A DNA stretch of 64,000 nt from Burkholderia savannae (GTDB lineage Bacteria; Pseudomonadota; Gammaproteobacteria; Burkholderiales; Burkholderiaceae). The stretch lies in NCBI RefSeq assembly GCF_001524445.2, contig NZ_CP013417.1:2852001-2916000 (forward strand), read 5' to 3'. Made by a program: the position numbers and the translations under genes. Positions 17,303-26,397 of this stretch are shown piece by piece; position 1 is the first letter of the stretch; each line of letters opens with the position of its first letter. The notes below the pieces were generated by a model. That model did not search any database, was not told the origin of the DNA, and saw only the letters and a list, made by a program, of their open reading frames with translations.

Positions 17303-19285
17303 TCAGATATCCGCTTCGACTTCGTTGCCCTTTTCCTCGAGCCAGTTGCGGCGCGCGGCGGCCTCGCCCTTGCCCATCAGCATCGTCATCTGCGCGACGG
17401 TCGACTCGAAGTCGAGGTCGCCGAGCGCGATCGGCATCAAGCGGCGCGTGTCGGGATTCATCGTCGTGTCCCACAGCTGCTCGGCGCTCATCTCGCCCAA
17501 GCCCTTGAAGCGGCTGATCGTCCATTGCGATTCGCGCACGCCGTCCTTGCGCAGCTTATCGAGAATCGCCTCGAGCTCGCCTTCGTCGAGCGCGTAGAGC
17601 TTCTGCGCGGGCTTCTTGCCGCGCGCGGGCGCGTCGACGCGAAACAGCGGCGGCCGCGCGACGAACACGTGGCGGCGCTCGATCAGTTGCGGGAAGTGCT
17701 TGAAGAACAGCGTGAGCAGCAGCACCTGGATGTGCGCGCCATCGACGTCCGCGTCCGACAGGATGCAGATCTTGCCGTAACGCAAGTTCGACAGGTCGAC
17801 GCTGTCGTCCGGGCCGTGCGGATCGACGCCGATCGCCACCGAAATGTCGTGCACCTCGTTGTTCGCGAACAGGCGGTCGCGCTCGGTCTCCCATGTGTTG
17901 AGCACCTTGCCGCGCAGCGGCAGGATCGCCTGGTATTCCTTGTCGCGGCCCATCTTCGCGGAACCGCCCGCCGAATCGCCCTCGACGAGGAAAATTTCGT
18001 TGCGCGCGATGTCCTCGGTCTCGCAATCGGTCAGCTTGCCGGGCAGCACCGCGACGCCGGAGCTCTTCTTCTTCTCGACCTTCTGGCCCGCGCGCGTGCG
18101 CGCCTGCGCCTGCCTGATCACGAGCTCGGCCAGCTTCTTGCCGTGCTCGACGTGCTGGTTGAGCCACAGCTCGAGCGCCGGGCACGTGAACGACGATACG
18201 AGCTTCACCGCGTCGCGGCTGTTCAGGCGCTCCTTGATCTGCCCTTGGAACTGCGGATCGAGCACCTTCGCCGACAGCACGAACGACACGCGCGCGAACA
18301 CGTCTTCCGCGAGCAGCTTCACGCCCTTCGGCTGCAGGTTGTGCAGCTCGACGAAGCTCTTCACCGCCTGATAGAGGCCGTCGCGCAGGCCGGATTCGTG
18401 CGTGCCGCCCGCGGGCGTCGGAATCAGGTTCACGTACGACTCGCGCACGAGCGAGCCTTCCTCGCTCCATGCGACCACCCACGACGCGCCCTCGCCCTCG
18501 GCGAACGTGTCGTCGCCCGAGCGCGAATCGGCGAAGCGCTCGCCTTCGAACAGCGGAATCAGCAGCTCGCTGCCGTTCATCTCGTCGAGCAGATAACCGC
18601 GCAGGCCGTCTTCGTATTTCCAGCTCTGCCGCTCGCCCGTCTTCTCGTTGACGAGCACGACCTCGACGCCCGGCAGGAGCACCGCCTTCGAGCGCAGCAG
18701 CCGCTGCAGCTCGCCCGTCGGCAGGTTCGGCGAATCGAAATACTTCGGATTCGGCCACACGGTTACGCGCGTGCCGGATTTCTTCTCGCCGCGGCCCGCG
18801 CCTTGCGTCGCGAGCGGCTTGACGACGTCGCCGTCGGCGAAGCCGAGCTGCGCGACTTTGCCGTCGCGCCAGACCGTCACGTCGAGCCGCGTCGCGAGCG
18901 CGTTCGTCACCGACACGCCGACGCCGTGCAGGCCGCCCGAGAACGTGTACGCGCCGCCCTTCGCCTTGTCGAACTTGCCGCCGGCGTGCAGCCGCGTGAA
19001 CACGATTTCGACGACGGGCACCTTCTCTTCCGGATGCAGCCCGAACGGGATGCCGCGCCCGTCGTCCTCGACGGACACCGACTGGTCGGGATGCAGCGTG
19101 ACCGTGATCTGCTTGCCGTAACCGCCCAACGCCTCGTCGGACGCGTTGTCGATCACTTCCTGGATGATGTGCAGCGGATTCTCGGTGCGCGTGTACATGC
19201 CGGGCCGCTGCTTGACGGGCTCGAGGCCCTTCAGCACCTTGATCGATGCTTCGCTATACGCCGCTGCGGGCTTTTTCGTAGACAT
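17303..19285 (-). CDS. parE: DNA topoisomerase IV subunit B
   Basis: A 660-residue ATPase subunit. The GHKL domain has Glu43 and Asn47 in EVIDNASDEALGGY and the DDGRGIP motif at about 74-80. GGLHGVGVSVTNAL forms the lid. The TOPRIM domain carries EGDSAGGSA and SDADVDGAHI, which bind catalytic magnesium, and the C-terminus has RFKGLGEMSAEQLW. The length is that of ParE rather than the longer GyrB. It supplies ATP-driven strand passage for topoisomerase IV with the adjacent parC product. Two DnaA-box-like sequences lie just upstream of the start. Confidence 0.96.
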   Translation of the reverse strand: MSTKKPAAAYSEASIKVLKGLEPVKQRPGMYTRTENPLHIIQEVIDNASDEALGGYGKQITVTLHPDQSVSVEDDGRGIPFGLHPEEKVPVVEIVFTRLHAGGKFDKAKGGAYTFSGGLHGVGVSVTNALATRLDVTVWRDGKVAQLGFADGDVVKPLATQGAGRGEKKSGTRVTVWPNPKYFDSPNLPTGELQRLLRSKAVLLPGVEVVLVNEKTGERQSWKYEDGLRGYLLDEMNGSELLIPLFEGERFADSRSGDDTFAEGEGASWVVAWSEEGSLVRESYVNLIPTPAGGTHESGLRDGLYQAVKSFVELHNLQPKGVKLLAEDVFARVSFVLSAKVLDPQFQGQIKERLNSRDAVKLVSSFTCPALELWLNQHVEHGKKLAELVIRQAQARTRAGQKVEKKKSSGVAVLPGKLTDCETEDIARNEIFLVEGDSAGGSAKMGRDKEYQAILPLRGKVLNTWETERDRLFANNEVHDISVAIGVDPHGPDDSVDLSNLRYGKICILSDADVDGAHIQVLLLTLFFKHFPQLIERRHVFVARPPLFRVDAPARGKKPAQKLYALDEGELEAILDKLRKDGVRESQWTISRFKGLGEMSAEQLWDTTMNPDTRRLMPIALGDLDFESTVAQMTMLMGKGEAAARRNWLEEKGNEVEADI

Positions 19286-19314
19286 AGAAGCTCAGGTTCG
19301 TCATTCACCTTGAC

Positions 19315-19339
19315 GTTATCCCCAACTCGTGTGGATAAC
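19315..19339. promoter_or_regulatory. Inverted pair of DnaA-box-like sequences upstream of parE
   Basis: TTATCCCCA (19316-19324) and TGTGGATAA (19330-19338, an exact TTATCCACA on the minus strand) face each other. With one more base on each side they give a perfect GTTATCC/GGATAAC inverted repeat. They are about 30-50 bases upstream of the parE start. DnaA control of parE is possible but unproven. Confidence 0.5.
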
Positions 19340-19476
19340 GTCGTGGACAAAACGTTGAATTCGATAAAAATTCGAGTCGAAACAATGGCGTGCTCGGATT
19401 GCTTCGAAAGCGGGCGGCGCGCCGCGCGGGCCCCGTCCGGAACGCGGCGTATTTTACTGGTTCCGCAACGGCGAAC

Positions 19477-21423
19477 TCATGAAGGCTTACGTTTCGCTTC
19501 GAGCGCCTCCCAGCGCTCGAGCGCCGCGAGAAGCTCGTCGTCGAGCGCCGCGAAGCGCTCGGTCAGGCGCGCGCCCTCCTGCGGGTCCTTCGAGAAGATC
19601 GAGCCGTCCTCGAGCTGCGCGCCGACCGCCTTCTGCTCGGCCTCGAGCGCGGCGATCCGCTCCGGCAGCGCGTCGAGCTCGCGCTGCTCGTTGAACGACA
19701 GCTTGACCGTGCGCTGCGCGTTGCGGCCCGCCGCGCTCTTCGGCGCGTCGTCCTTCGCGGCCGCGGGCTCCTTCGCCGCGCGCTTGCCCGCGTCGTCATC
19801 GGCGATCCGCTGCGCGCGCTCGCGCTGGATCTGCCAGTCGGTGAAGCCGCCGACGTATTCGCGCCACTGGCCGTTGCCCTCCGACGCGATCACCGACGTG
19901 ACGACGTTGTCGAGAAACGCGCGGTCGTGGCTGACGAGCAGCACCGTGCCGTCGTAGTCGGTCAGCAGTTCCTCGAGCAGCTCGAGCGTCGGGATGTCGA
20001 GATCGTTGGTCGGCTCGTCGAGCACGAGCACGTTCGCCGGCCGCGCGAACAGGCGCGCGAGCAGCAGACGGTTGCGCTCGCCGCCCGACAGCGACTTGAC
20101 GGGCGAGCGCGCGCGCTCGGGCGCGAACAGGAAATCGCCGAGATAGCTCATCACGTGCTTGCGCACGCCGCCGATCTCGACCCATTCGCTGCCCGGGCTG
20201 ATCGTGTCGGCGAGGCTCTTTTCCGGATCGAGCTGCGCGCGCATCTGGTCGAAGTACGCGACCTGCAGGTTCGTGCCGGTGCGCACCGTGCCTTCGTCGG
20301 GCTTGATTTCGCCGAGGATCAGCTTGAGCAGCGTCGTCTTGCCCGCGCCGTTCGGGCCGACGAAGCCGATCTTGTCGCCGCGCATCAGCGTGCTCGAAAA
20401 GCGGTCGACGACCGCGCGCTCGCCGTAGCGCTTCGTCACGTCGGTCAGCTCCGCGACGATCTTGCCCGACTTCTCGCCCTGCGCGACGTCGAGCCTCACG
20501 TTGCCCTGCGTGTTGCGGCGCTCCGCGCGCTCGCTGCGCATCTGCTCGAGCCGCGCGATGCGGCCGACGCTTCGCGTGCGCCGCGCCTCGACGCCTTTCC
20601 TGATCCACACCTCTTCCTGCGCGAGCAGCTTGTCGAACTTCTCGTTCTCCACCCGCTCCACTTCGAGCTGCTGCGCCTTGCGGACCTGGTACGCGGAGAA
20701 GTTGCCCGGATACGACAGCAGGCGGCCGCGATCGAGCTCGACGATGCGCGTCGCCACGCGATCGAGGAACGCGCGGTCGTGCGTGATGAAAAGCAGGCCC
20801 GCGCGCTGCGCGACGAGCAGTTCCTCGAGCCAGCGGATGCCGTCGAAATCGAGGTGGTTGGTCGGTTCGTCGAGGAGCAGCACGTCCGGCTGCACGACGA
20901 GCGCGCGCGCAAGCGCCGCGCGCTTCTGCATGCCGCCCGACAGCGCGTCGACCTGCGTGTCGCCGTCGAGGCCGATCTGCGCGAGCGTCGTCGCGACCCG
21001 CGTGCGCCAGCTCCACGCGTCCGTCGCATCGAGCGACGACTGCAGCGCGTTCATCCGCGCGAGCAGCGCGTCGTGCTCCGCGCCTTCGGGCGTGTCCGCG
21101 AGCCGGTGCGCGATCTCGTCGTACTCGGCGAGCAGCGCGCGCGTTCCGGCGAGGCCCGATGCGACCGCGTCGAACACCGTCTGCCCGGCCTCGAATTCCG
21201 GCTCCTGCGGCACGTAGACCGTCACGAGGCTCTGCTGGCGCGTGACGAGCCCGTCGTCGGGCTTCGCGAGGTCGGCGACGATCTTGAGCAGCGACGACTT
21301 GCCGGCGCCGTTGCGGCCGATGAGCCCGACGCGCTCGCCGGCTTCGAGCGAGAAATCCGCGTGATCGAGCAGCGCGACGTGGCCGAACGCGAGTTGCGCG
21401 CCGGTGATGGAATAAAGCGACAT
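19477..21423 (-). CDS. uup: ABC-F family ATPase Uup
   Basis: A soluble 648-residue protein with two ABC cassettes and no membrane segment. Walker A motifs are GRNGAGKSS (36-44) and GPNGAGKTT, signatures LSGGMQKR and LSGGERNR, and Walker B segments LLLDEPTNHLDF and LVLDEPTNDLDI. The charged, Ala/Lys-rich C-terminus from about residue 545 is the coiled-coil DNA-binding tail of Uup. ABC-F proteins act at the ribosome; Uup also limits precise transposon excision. The ATG at 21423 is chosen because the long open frame upstream of it has no family similarity. Confidence 0.9.
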   Translation of the reverse strand: MSLYSITGAQLAFGHVALLDHADFSLEAGERVGLIGRNGAGKSSLLKIVADLAKPDDGLVTRQQSLVTVYVPQEPEFEAGQTVFDAVASGLAGTRALLAEYDEIAHRLADTPEGAEHDALLARMNALQSSLDATDAWSWRTRVATTLAQIGLDGDTQVDALSGGMQKRAALARALVVQPDVLLLDEPTNHLDFDGIRWLEELLVAQRAGLLFITHDRAFLDRVATRIVELDRGRLLSYPGNFSAYQVRKAQQLEVERVENEKFDKLLAQEEVWIRKGVEARRTRSVGRIARLEQMRSERAERRNTQGNVRLDVAQGEKSGKIVAELTDVTKRYGERAVVDRFSSTLMRGDKIGFVGPNGAGKTTLLKLILGEIKPDEGTVRTGTNLQVAYFDQMRAQLDPEKSLADTISPGSEWVEIGGVRKHVMSYLGDFLFAPERARSPVKSLSGGERNRLLLARLFARPANVLVLDEPTNDLDIPTLELLEELLTDYDGTVLLVSHDRAFLDNVVTSVIASEGNGQWREYVGGFTDWQIQRERAQRIADDDAGKRAAKEPAAAKDDAPKSAAGRNAQRTVKLSFNEQRELDALPERIAALEAEQKAVGAQLEDGSIFSKDPQEGARLTERFAALDDELLAALERWEALEAKRKPS

Positions 21424-21584
21424 GGGGAGGACGGCGGAGAAAAATCGGAAGCGCTCATTGTACCGGGGGCGGAGCGCGACGCCGAGATGGCACGACGGCC
21501 TAGTGCGACGGGCCGCGCGGCGGCGCCCGGCGGCGGCGAGGGCCTGGCGCGGCGGCCCTCGCGTGCCGGACTGCCCGAATGGGC

Positions 21585-21992
21585 CTACTGGACGTTGATC
21601 GTGATCGTCTGGCTCAGCTCCGGGCCGTACGAGCGGTGCGCGCCGTCGCCGAACTGCAGCGTCAGCGTATGGCGGCCGGGCGGCAGCTTCACGTCGGTTT
21701 CGGTCTGAGCCTTGCCGTAATGCAGCGAACGCTCGCTGACGGGGATCACGTCGCCCTTCGGAATGGGCTTGCCGTCGATCAGCAGATGATGATGGCCGGT
21801 GTTGGGCGTCATGTCGCCCGCGGGCCGAAGCGCCACATCGCCCTCGAGGCCGAATTTCACGTGAACGGGGTTCGAGACGGACGCACCGTCGGTCGGCTCG
21901 ACGAAGTACACCCTCGCTTCCGCGTGCGCCGAGGCGGACGCGAAGAGCGCGGCCGCGGTGAACGCGCCGGCCAGCCATTTGTTGTAGAGCAT
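21585..21992 (-). CDS. Exported DUF4399-type protein
   Basis: A 135-residue protein with a clear signal peptide (basic MLYNK, hydrophobic core, cleavage near SAHAEA at about 24). The mature part, with VYFVEPTDGA, VHVKFGLEG and NTGHHHLLIDG, matches the DUF4399 family of periplasmic proteins. The HHH cluster suggests metal binding, but no function is established. The start at 21992 has a GGAGAG site. It sits between uup and the divergent rubredoxin gene, with no obvious operon partner. Confidence 0.82.
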   Translation of the reverse strand: MLYNKWLAGAFTAAALFASASAHAEARVYFVEPTDGASVSNPVHVKFGLEGDVALRPAGDMTPNTGHHHLLIDGKPIPKGDVIPVSERSLHYGKAQTETDVKLPPGRHTLTLQFGDGAHRSYGPELSQTITINVQ

Positions 21993-22271
21993 CGCTCTCT
22001 CCTTTGGGGTTGAAAGGCCATCGAAGGATACACCGCGAACCGCCGCCGCGCCGCGGGCTCGGCGCCGCTCCGGGACGCCCGGCCGACCGGCGGCGCACGC
22101 CCGGCGCACCGGCTCGCGACGCCCGCGGGCAGGCCGCGGGCGCGCCCGCCCCGCGCCGCGCTCCGACAGGCGTTCGCGGCAAATCCGGTACCATTGCGCC
22201 TTTCGCCGCCCGACGCGCCGCGTTCGCGCGATCGGACGACGTCGAATGCAATGGTTCTTCAAGAGTGCAAC

Positions 22272-22454
22272 ATGAGCGAAGTGGTCGAATACAAGAGCTG
22301 GGTCTGCCTGATTTGCGGCTGGGTCTATAACGAAGCGGACGGCTTGCCGGACGAAGGCATCGCGGCCGGCACCCGCTTCGCCGACATTCCGGACGGCTGG
22401 CGCTGCCCGCTGTGCGACGTCGGCAAGGAAGATTTCGTCGTCGTGGAGTTCTGA
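22272..22454 (+). CDS. Rubredoxin
   Basis: A 60-residue rubredoxin with both iron-binding pairs, Cys12/Cys15 in CLICG and Cys45/Cys48 in CPLC, and the usual GLPDEGIAAGT and IPDGWRCP segments between them. The single Fe(Cys)4 centre carries one electron in the cytoplasm. Its redox partner is not nearby. The ATG at 22272 (MSEVVEYKSW) is preferred; an upstream in-frame ATG at 22251 would add seven residues. Confidence 0.95.
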   Translation: MSEVVEYKSWVCLICGWVYNEADGLPDEGIAAGTRFADIPDGWRCPLCDVGKEDFVVVEF

Positions 22455-22895
22455 GCCCGGCGATCCGGCCGGCGGGGCGCTAAGGCGGGGGCTCGATGCC
22501 TGTTCCGCGCTGCCGCAGCGGCCCATCTCCCCTGCCTCACCAGGCCGGCCCCAACGCAGGTCGTCGCAAGCAACCAGACTCATGCGCTTCGGGGGCGGCC
22601 GTTCACGCGCCGAAATGGTCGCCGGACAAGGCGGCCGTGCGCCCCATCCCATCCTCCTGCACGTTCATCGGCGTTGAAAGAATTCGCGTAAGACTGCGTT
22701 TTTTTCGGCCGATGCGCTGTTCGAAACGGGCGCTCCCGCTTTCACGCGCCCTGTCCTAGCGCGCTTCGCCGGGATCACGCGTTCCCGGCGATGTTTGAAA
22801 GCATTCCTCTGCCCTATAAGTTCCATTTTGGAACGTACAATCCCGTCGGATGCACACGCAGCGAATCAATACGGACGACCATGGGAGGAGAAAAC
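22455..22895. other. Spacer without recognised gene
   Basis: About 440 bases downstream of rubredoxin. Open frames here lack codon bias or family motifs. GC falls near 22790-22880, where a promoter for the next small gene may lie. Confidence 0.5.
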
Positions 22896-23102
22896 GTGGC
22901 ACAGGCGGAATCATCCAGGCAAGCACCCGCCAGCTCGACGGGAGAAGCGGCCAGCAATCTCGGCAGATTTCTATCGCTCGCGTTCCTGCTCGGCCTGCTG
23001 ACCGTCATGGCCGCATTCGGCTGGGTCACGTTGCAGGAAGGTAGCCATCCACTTGAGCGCCATCACCGTGCCGCCGCCGCTTCCGACGCGCGGCGAACGT
23101 GA
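22896..23102 (+). CDS. Small single-helix membrane protein, possibly truncated
   Basis: A 68-residue frame starting at GTG 22896, which has GGGAGGAG 6-10 bases upstream; an in-frame ATG at 22881 is the alternative. A hydrophilic Ser/Ala-rich N-terminus is followed by one helix (FLSLAFLLGLLTVMAAFGWV). After about residue 50 the reading frame runs antisense to the DUF1016 scar, so the natural C-terminus may be lost. No family recognised. Confidence 0.4.
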   Translation: MAQAESSRQAPASSTGEAASNLGRFLSLAFLLGLLTVMAAFGWVTLQEGSHPLERHHRAAAASDARRT

Positions 23103-23176
23103 AACTCTCACCGAGCTCGACCACGAATGGCTCCATTTCGCGCGGAAGCGCGTCTTCCACGTTCTCAGAGCGTGTT
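23055..23176 (-). pseudogene. Fragment of DUF1016 (YhcG-type) PD-(D/E)XK nuclease
   Basis: The minus strand encodes SENVEDALPREMEPF, VVELGESFTFAARRKR and a short RRHGDG run. This resembles the conserved E-AL--E---FLLELG--F-FV-RQKR segment at the start of the nuclease domain of YhcG/DUF1016 proteins. The catalytic part and the N-terminal domain are missing. Only about 40 residues support the call, so it is tentative. Confidence 0.45.
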
Positions 23177-23508
23177 GCACGTCTGTCATCGCAGCGCCTG
23201 TCAGTGCGCCAACCCGCAACAATGAACCACGCAGCTTGCCGACGATGGCGAAGCCTCGTTGGTCGATCGCCTGGGTCGCGTGAAACAAATGCGCTCCCGC
23301 CATCGCGCGGCGGAACGGATTCCACCCGGCCACGCGCGCAAGGCCGCCCTCGCGGAAACGGCGATGCCCGGCAAACCTGCGGCAATCCCACTACATTTTC
23401 CAGGTTGAACTTCGGCCGTCGGATACCTTAAATACGCTGGGCGTGACCTGAAGACACGCGACGCCCCTCGATATTGAGGAAGCCTACCGCTCAGTGGAGA
23501 AAACCACC
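23177..23508. other. Spacer without recognised gene
   Basis: Roughly 330 bases between the DUF1016 scar and the next gene. No coding frame on either strand has a ribosome site and a plausible composition. Confidence 0.45.
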
Positions 23509-23973
23509 ATGTCGACAACTGTTCTAGGTTTCAAAGGAAGGGTGACTATCGCAATCAACAAAGTGACCAAGCAGTATCCGCACGCCAAGCTCTATGAAGT
23601 GGATGGTGTGGCCTCAGGCGGCCCGACCACTGACCCCAAGCAAATCGACAAACTGCGAGTCGTGTTTCAAGACGAGAACAACACGGTCATCATCGAATCC
23701 ACAAGCTACGACGAATTCGGTTCCCCCGTGCTTTATCCAGCGCCCTGGGTCGGAGACGTGGTGATCGAATGGCCCGTCAAGCTGGATCTGGACGAGGCCG
23801 ATCGCGCGAAGAAGGCAGCGGGGCAAACAGGCGCATACGATACGGTCACGCTGCGCAATCCGCTCGGCCCCAAACGAGGAAACCCCCTCTATATTTTCGG
23901 TTCGGGGCTCCGCCAGGCGAGGAAATTCGTGTTCGTGGACGCGATAACCGGAAAAGTGACCGTTGGGGAATAA
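23509..23973 (+). CDS. Conserved hypothetical protein, PepSY-like pattern
   Basis: A 154-residue soluble protein. The opening (KVTKQYPHAKLYEVDG) and close (KFVFVDAITGKVTVGE) resemble the repeated strand-helix pattern of PepSY-like domains, where a residue is converted to a displayed binding or inhibitory surface. The match is weak. No signal peptide is visible. The ATG at 23509 is used; an in-frame ATG at 23494 adds five residues. Its base composition is lower in GC than most genes here, which fits an accessory origin. Function unknown. Confidence 0.65.
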   Translation: MSTTVLGFKGRVTIAINKVTKQYPHAKLYEVDGVASGGPTTDPKQIDKLRVVFQDENNTVIIESTSYDEFGSPVLYPAPWVGDVVIEWPVKLDLDEADRAKKAAGQTGAYDTVTLRNPLGPKRGNPLYIFGSGLRQARKFVFVDAITGKVTVGE

Positions 23974-24430
23974 CGAGCGGGGATGAACGCTCGATTCGCG
24001 CTCGGATGGTGTGTGCCGCAGCGGTGACGCGCGATGAGCGATGAGCGATGAGCGATGAGCGATCGCATCGTCGGTGATCGGCTTCGACAATGCACGGGGC
24101 GCGTTCGACGCGCGCCCAACGGCTCGCGCGCTCAGCCTCGTCGAGATCGGCGCGCTGCATCGCAGGCAGCTCGTGCCGCGGGCGCGAGCCGCGCCCGCAT
24201 GGTGTGATCGCTGCCCGCGCCGCGCGCTACGGGCAGCCGCACCGCGCAGAACGCGCCGTTCGGGCCGTCGACTTCGCACGGCAGCCGCAACCGGTCCGGG
24301 CACGCCGCCTCGGATCAACGTCCGCGCCGCGAGCGCGCATGTCGCGCGAATGAGGCATTGAGATCGGCTCGCGGCACAGTGGTTCGCCAGCACGGCAGCG
24401 CGAGGCGTTCAATTTCCGGGAGAGCATGCA
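23974..24430. other. Spacer holding (GATGAGC)4 repeat
   Basis: About 450 bases. Four exact copies of GATGAGC lie at 24033-24060. No gene was recognised in the remainder, although long open frames run antisense in the GC-rich part. Confidence 0.55.
24033..24060. repeat. Heptamer tandem repeat (GATGAGC)4
   Basis: Four perfect head-to-tail copies of a 7-base unit, followed by a partial GATCGC. It is intergenic. Confidence 0.95.
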
Positions 24431-25309
24431 ATGGGAACAACCGAAAATCATTCGCGTTCTTGCGGCGACGGCAACCTTCGGAACCGGCTCAGGCAAGCTT
24501 GCCTGTATGGAACGATCGGCCTTGTGGCTTCGCTGAGCGCGCCTTGCGCGATGTCCGCACCCAATGACGACGCGCATGCCACGGCTGATCGCCTGCGGGA
24601 ATCGGAAGGCGAAGGCATTACGTTCCGGACCGACCGTTATCGCGGCGTCTATTACCAATCGCTGCCGTATTTCATGTCGCCGGACGAGATCATCCGGCAG
24701 CCGCCGCCGCACGGGACAGAAAAGGACTGGCGCTTTGCAAGCGTTTCCTGGAATTACGCACGAGCGCTTGCATACGTCCGCAAACACGATGTTCGCGGCG
24801 CGCAACGTGCGTACGCGAAACTTGTAAAGGACGTGATCGCCTTCAGGAAAGAGCGGCCCGACGAAGTGATGAACAGCCAGACGGCACAGATCATGCAATC
24901 GGTCGCGCGCGCGCGGATCGACCAGATGAAAGACGACGCGCAACGCGGGGTGCGCATTCTCGAACGCTCCGTCAAGCAGCAGGACAAGATGAACTACGAC
25001 GAGCCGCCTTACTGGATGGTTCCGGTCGGGCAAACCCTGGCCGCGCTCCAGATCGGCCTAGGCCAATACGACAAGGCGATCAAGACGCTCCACGCGTCGC
25101 TCGGCGACGACGACCCGGAACACAACGCGTACACGAGTTTCAGAGGCAACAGCTGGGCCTATTTCGGCTTGACGCAGGCCTATGAAAGAATCGGGCTAGG
25201 AAATTTGACACCCGAGCAGCAAAAGGACTACGACAGCGCGCGGAGCCGGCTCGCCGAATACTGCCCGCCCGACAAGAATGTTTGCGCTTTGTCGCTCGAT
25301 CGCATGTAG
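24431..25309 (+). CDS. Exported TPR-like hypothetical protein
   Basis: A 292-residue protein. A hydrophobic stretch at about 27-45 (CLYGTIGLVASLSAPCAMSAP) behind a charged N-terminus looks like a long signal peptide or anchor. The rest is helical: the segment MNYDEPPYWMVPVGQTLAAL and the following GQYDKAIKTLHASL match the tetratricopeptide pattern seen in proteins of this type. A purine-rich ribosome site (GGGAGAG) precedes the ATG. It lies in the gene-poor stretch before tRNA-Arg. A function in envelope protein interactions is only a guess. Confidence 0.7.
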   Translation: MGTTENHSRSCGDGNLRNRLRQACLYGTIGLVASLSAPCAMSAPNDDAHATADRLRESEGEGITFRTDRYRGVYYQSLPYFMSPDEIIRQPPPHGTEKDWRFASVSWNYARALAYVRKHDVRGAQRAYAKLVKDVIAFRKERPDEVMNSQTAQIMQSVARARIDQMKDDAQRGVRILERSVKQQDKMNYDEPPYWMVPVGQTLAALQIGLGQYDKAIKTLHASLGDDDPEHNAYTSFRGNSWAYFGLTQAYERIGLGNLTPEQQKDYDSARSRLAEYCPPDKNVCALSLDRM

Positions 25310-26158
25310 GTGGCCAAACACGGTCGGCTCCGAGTTGAAAGGCCGCCGGCTCCGACGCCTTTGCTCGCTGGTCGCTGCTCGCGGCGCATGCGGTTGGCGC
25401 TTGGCGGCGTCAAGCACAAAGCGTTCGACGCTGTCGCCGGCGGATGGCGCGGAGACGATTTCGACAAACGCCTCGCCTATGACGGCGAGGCGTTCGAATC
25501 GAATGCGCGGACACCTCGCGTCGCGCAGTCAAGCAAGCGCACGCTCGCCGACCCACCGGGGTCGATCGAGACCACGGTCAAACGGAACCGTTCTCCGTGA
25601 TGAAACGCGCCGTTCGTTGCGACGCGAATGACGTCGGGCGCGGCCTGCTTCCGCTGCGGATGCTCAGCGAACCGCCCGAATATCTCGACGATCTCATCAG
25701 GCCCCGGGGCGTCGCAGCATTGCTTTCCCGGCCCGATCAACGGCAAACGATCGAGAGTTGGTCGCGCGATGCTCGGCGCATGAGGCAAACGAAAGCGATC
25801 CCGGACTCGATATCGCGCGCCCAAGCCTCGCGGCCTCCTTTGTTCGAAAAGTCTTTGGTATACTCGTCTACCCTCGCTGACGGTCCTGAGGGCTGAGGAC
25901 CTGGGCCCGCCAGCGATCGCCGATCTTCAGGATCGAAGCATGCATGCCCCCGTCCGTGCACTATCGCAATGCGGCGATAACGCACGGAGCTACAAGGTCG
26001 ATTTGTAGCGATTGTGTTGTAGCAGCGAGGGTATTGAGCCGTGCTTCACCGCCCGTCATTTCGCGTCATCCGCGAGCAGGCACAATCCTGGAAAGGCAAG
26101 CGGAACAAGGCTAGGCGCCTGACTCACAAAGCGCCGGTCCATCCGCTCAAACTATCCG
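25310..26158. other. Long spacer upstream of tRNA-Arg
   Basis: About 850 bases with no convincing gene. Open frames on both strands lack ribosome sites and family motifs. GC is lower near 25840-26100. GGTCCT/AGGACC near 25880-25900 can form a short hairpin. It may contain decayed island DNA. Confidence 0.45.
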
Positions 26159-26233
26159 CTCCCCGTAGTTCAATGGATAGAACAAGCGCCTCCTAAGCGC
26201 TAGATACAGGTTCGATTCCTGTCGGGGGGACCA
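26159..26233 (+). tRNA. tRNA-Arg (anticodon CCT)
   Basis: A complete cloverleaf can be folded: acceptor CTCCCCG/CGGGGGG, D-stem GTTC/GAAC, anticodon stem AGCGC/GCGCT around the loop CTCCTAA with anticodon CCT at 26192-26194, and T-stem ACAGG/CCTGT with loop TTCGATT. CCA is encoded. It reads AGG codons. A degraded integrase lies about 165 bases downstream, as is usual for islands that use a tRNA 3' end as attachment site. Confidence 0.95.
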
Positions 26234-26397
26234 GTCATGCTCCCAGCCATCCCCAAGATTCACAAGAAATCCCCCGCTCGGGCCCGTCTGGCGGCCTTCT
26301 AGCTCCCATCGTTACCCAAGGTTGCTCCGCGACAGCCGGAGAAAGTGTTGGTATTTTTTGCTGGTATCAGCCGATACCAACAACAGAGATACCAACA

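Noticed and set aside
14662..19957. Very long open frames on the plus strand opposite parC and parE
   Set aside because: They mirror the codon bias of the minus-strand genes and show no domain or ribosome site.
19796..21016. Second-frame ORF inside uup
   Set aside because: Alternative frame of the ABC-F gene, Arg/Ala-rich with no motif.
23040..23508. Insertion sequence
   Set aside because: No inverted terminal repeats, target duplication or transposase motifs were seen; only a short DUF1016-like fragment is supported.
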